Shown here in pieces: positions 4,824 to 5,632 of a stretch of 5,632 nucleotides of DNA. Position numbers and translations under genes: made by a program. Source of the stretch: an uncultured Verrucomicrobiota bacterium (GTDB taxonomy: Bacteria > Verrucomicrobiota > Verrucomicrobiae > Opitutales > Opitutaceae); contig CAMLNJ010000233.1 in NCBI GenBank assembly GCA_946481225.1, positions 1 to 5,632 on the forward strand, given 5' to 3'. Numbering within the stretch: position 1 is the first letter of the stretch; each line of letters starts with the position of its first letter. The notes under the pieces were generated by a model, which was given only the letters and a program-made list of their open reading frames with translations, did not search any database and was not told where the DNA came from.

Positions 4824-5603
4824 ATGCCCGCCTCCCGTCAGGTTCGGTCCGAGTTCGCCCTCGAAGGCCTCGGCCTGCGCTACGTGATCCGCGTGGAAGC
4901 GCCTTTTCCGGTGAAACACGCGGTCGAGCCGTGGCCGGTTCTGCTCTGTCTCGACGGCGACAACCAGTTCGCCGCCTTGTGCCAAGCCCGCGCCGCCGTC
5001 GGCAAAGACCACGCGCTGCCGCCGCTCCTCCTGGTCGGCGTAGGCTACGGCGCGAGCTACCAGGAGCCGGCCAATCGCCGCGTGCGCGACTACACGCCCT
5101 GCCCGATCGAAGGCGCGCCCGAGGGCGGCGGAGCGGACGCCTTCCTCGAATTCTTGATCACGCGCCTTTGGCCCGAGTTGGAGCGTCGTTTTCCCGTCTC
5201 GCCCGCGATCCGGGGGATCGCCGGCCACTCGCTCGGCGCGCTCTTCGCGTTGCACGCGCTCTTCAATCCCCGGCCGTTCTTCAACCGCGTGCTCGCAAGC
5301 GCGCCTTCGATCTGGTGGGGCGAGCGCGCCGTGCTCGGTGCGGCGACGACGCGTCACGCCAGCGACACGAGCCTGCCCGCGCGGCTTTTCCTCGGCGTCG
5401 GCGCGCGCGACAGCGCTTCGATGACGGGAGACCTCGATCTGCTGGAGGCGCGCATGCAAGCCGCGCCCTTTCGGGGGCTCGTGATCGGAAGCGGCCGCTT
5501 CGCGAGCAAGAACCATTACAACTCCATACATCCCGGCTTCCGAGCCGGCCTTCGCTTCCTTTTCTCCTCCCCGCCGTCCGGATCCGCCGGCCAAGGCGGC
5601 TAG
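4824..5603 (+). CDS. Alpha/beta-hydrolase esterase (putative esterase D/Fes/IroE-like family)
   Basis: This 259-residue serine hydrolase is of the putative-esterase (PF00756-like) type, which includes siderophore esterases and carbohydrate esterases. The nucleophile elbow is GHSLGA (134-139, S136), preceded by strand IRGIA. PVLLCLDGDNQF (38-49) is the oxyanion-side strand and LDGD turn, and LLLVGVGYG (68-76) the next strand. The segment SAPSIWWGE (159-167) after the elbow is a family hallmark. LFLGVGARDS (188-197) offers the acidic residue (D196, or D203 nearby) and KNHYNSIHPGF (229-239) the catalytic His231. No signal peptide is evident, so it is probably cytoplasmic. A short Gly/Ser-rich C-terminal tail follows the last helix. 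Spacing of 17 nt to the methyltransferase suggests one operon, but the shared substrate is unknown. The closest named relatives cannot be decided by eye. Confidence 0.86.
   Translation: MPASRQVRSEFALEGLGLRYVIRVEAPFPVKHAVEPWPVLLCLDGDNQFAALCQARAAVGKDHALPPLLLVGVGYGASYQEPANRRVRDYTPCPIEGAPEGGGADAFLEFLITRLWPELERRFPVSPAIRGIAGHSLGALFALHALFNPRPFFNRVLASAPSIWWGERAVLGAATTRHASDTSLPARLFLGVGARDSASMTGDLDLLEARMQAAPFRGLVIGSGRFASKNHYNSIHPGFRAGLRFLFSSPPSGSAGQGG
5584..5599 (+). other. Short hairpin at the end of the esterase gene
   Basis: CCGCC 5584-5588 pairs with GGCGG 5595-5599 around a GGCCAA loop, within the last codons before the TAG at 5601. No T-tract follows, so a terminator role is doubtful. Confidence 0.22.
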
Positions 5604-5632
5604 GGTGTGTCTGGGAAAGAAGTCGGGCCAGC

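Noticed and set aside
4815..5594. Minus-strand 259-codon frame opposite the esterase
   Set aside because: It is an antisense shadow with charged low-complexity composition; the plus-strand frame has the GHSLG elbow and catalytic His.

Overview
The window is GC-rich chromosomal DNA, densely packed on both strands, from what looks like a free-living bacterium. Three things suggest the Opitutaceae/Verrucomicrobiota, although this is inference and not proof. The codons are strongly G/C-ending. None of the eight gene starts has a convincing Shine-Dalgarno sequence. One intergenic region holds degenerate repeats of the 'ATCCGTG...ATC.GTGGAATC' kind, which I associate from memory with that group. 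There are no rRNA or tRNA genes, CRISPR arrays, insertion sequences or phage genes.

Layout, left to right. (1) Positions 1-583, minus strand: the N-terminal 194 residues of an Amt-family ammonium transporter with a signal peptide, cut by the window edge. (2) Positions 584-793: a divergent intergenic region. It has two 7-bp inverted repeats on the amt side and a perfect 18-bp AT-rich palindrome just before the next gene. (3) Positions 794-1728, plus strand: an ArsR-family repressor and an SRPBCC/AHSA1-family protein in an ATGA-overlapping pair, probably autoregulated through the palindrome. (4) Positions 1888 to about 2890, plus strand: a DUF899 thioredoxin-like protein with a CxxC motif, followed 4 nt later by a small membrane protein that also carries a CxxC. 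The membrane protein's reading frame has no stop where its recognisable part ends. It runs on for 87 codons plus a stop, antisense to the next gene. (5) Positions 2891-3694, minus strand: a complete inositol-monophosphatase-family enzyme. (6) Positions 3695-4017: a 323-nt divergent intergenic region with a long imperfect inverted repeat and a terminator-like hairpin placed directly before the next start codon. (7) Positions 4018-5603, plus strand: a class I SAM-dependent methyltransferase and, 17 nt later, an alpha/beta-hydrolase esterase, probably one operon. The last 29 nt hold nothing I can identify.

The window is mostly ordinary housekeeping and accessory metabolism, and I do not see a clearly new multi-gene system. 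The points most worth checking are the pairing of two CxxC proteins (DUF899 and the small membrane protein), the codon-aligned convergent overlap with the phosphatase gene, the intergenic repeat, and the hairpin immediately before the methyltransferase start.
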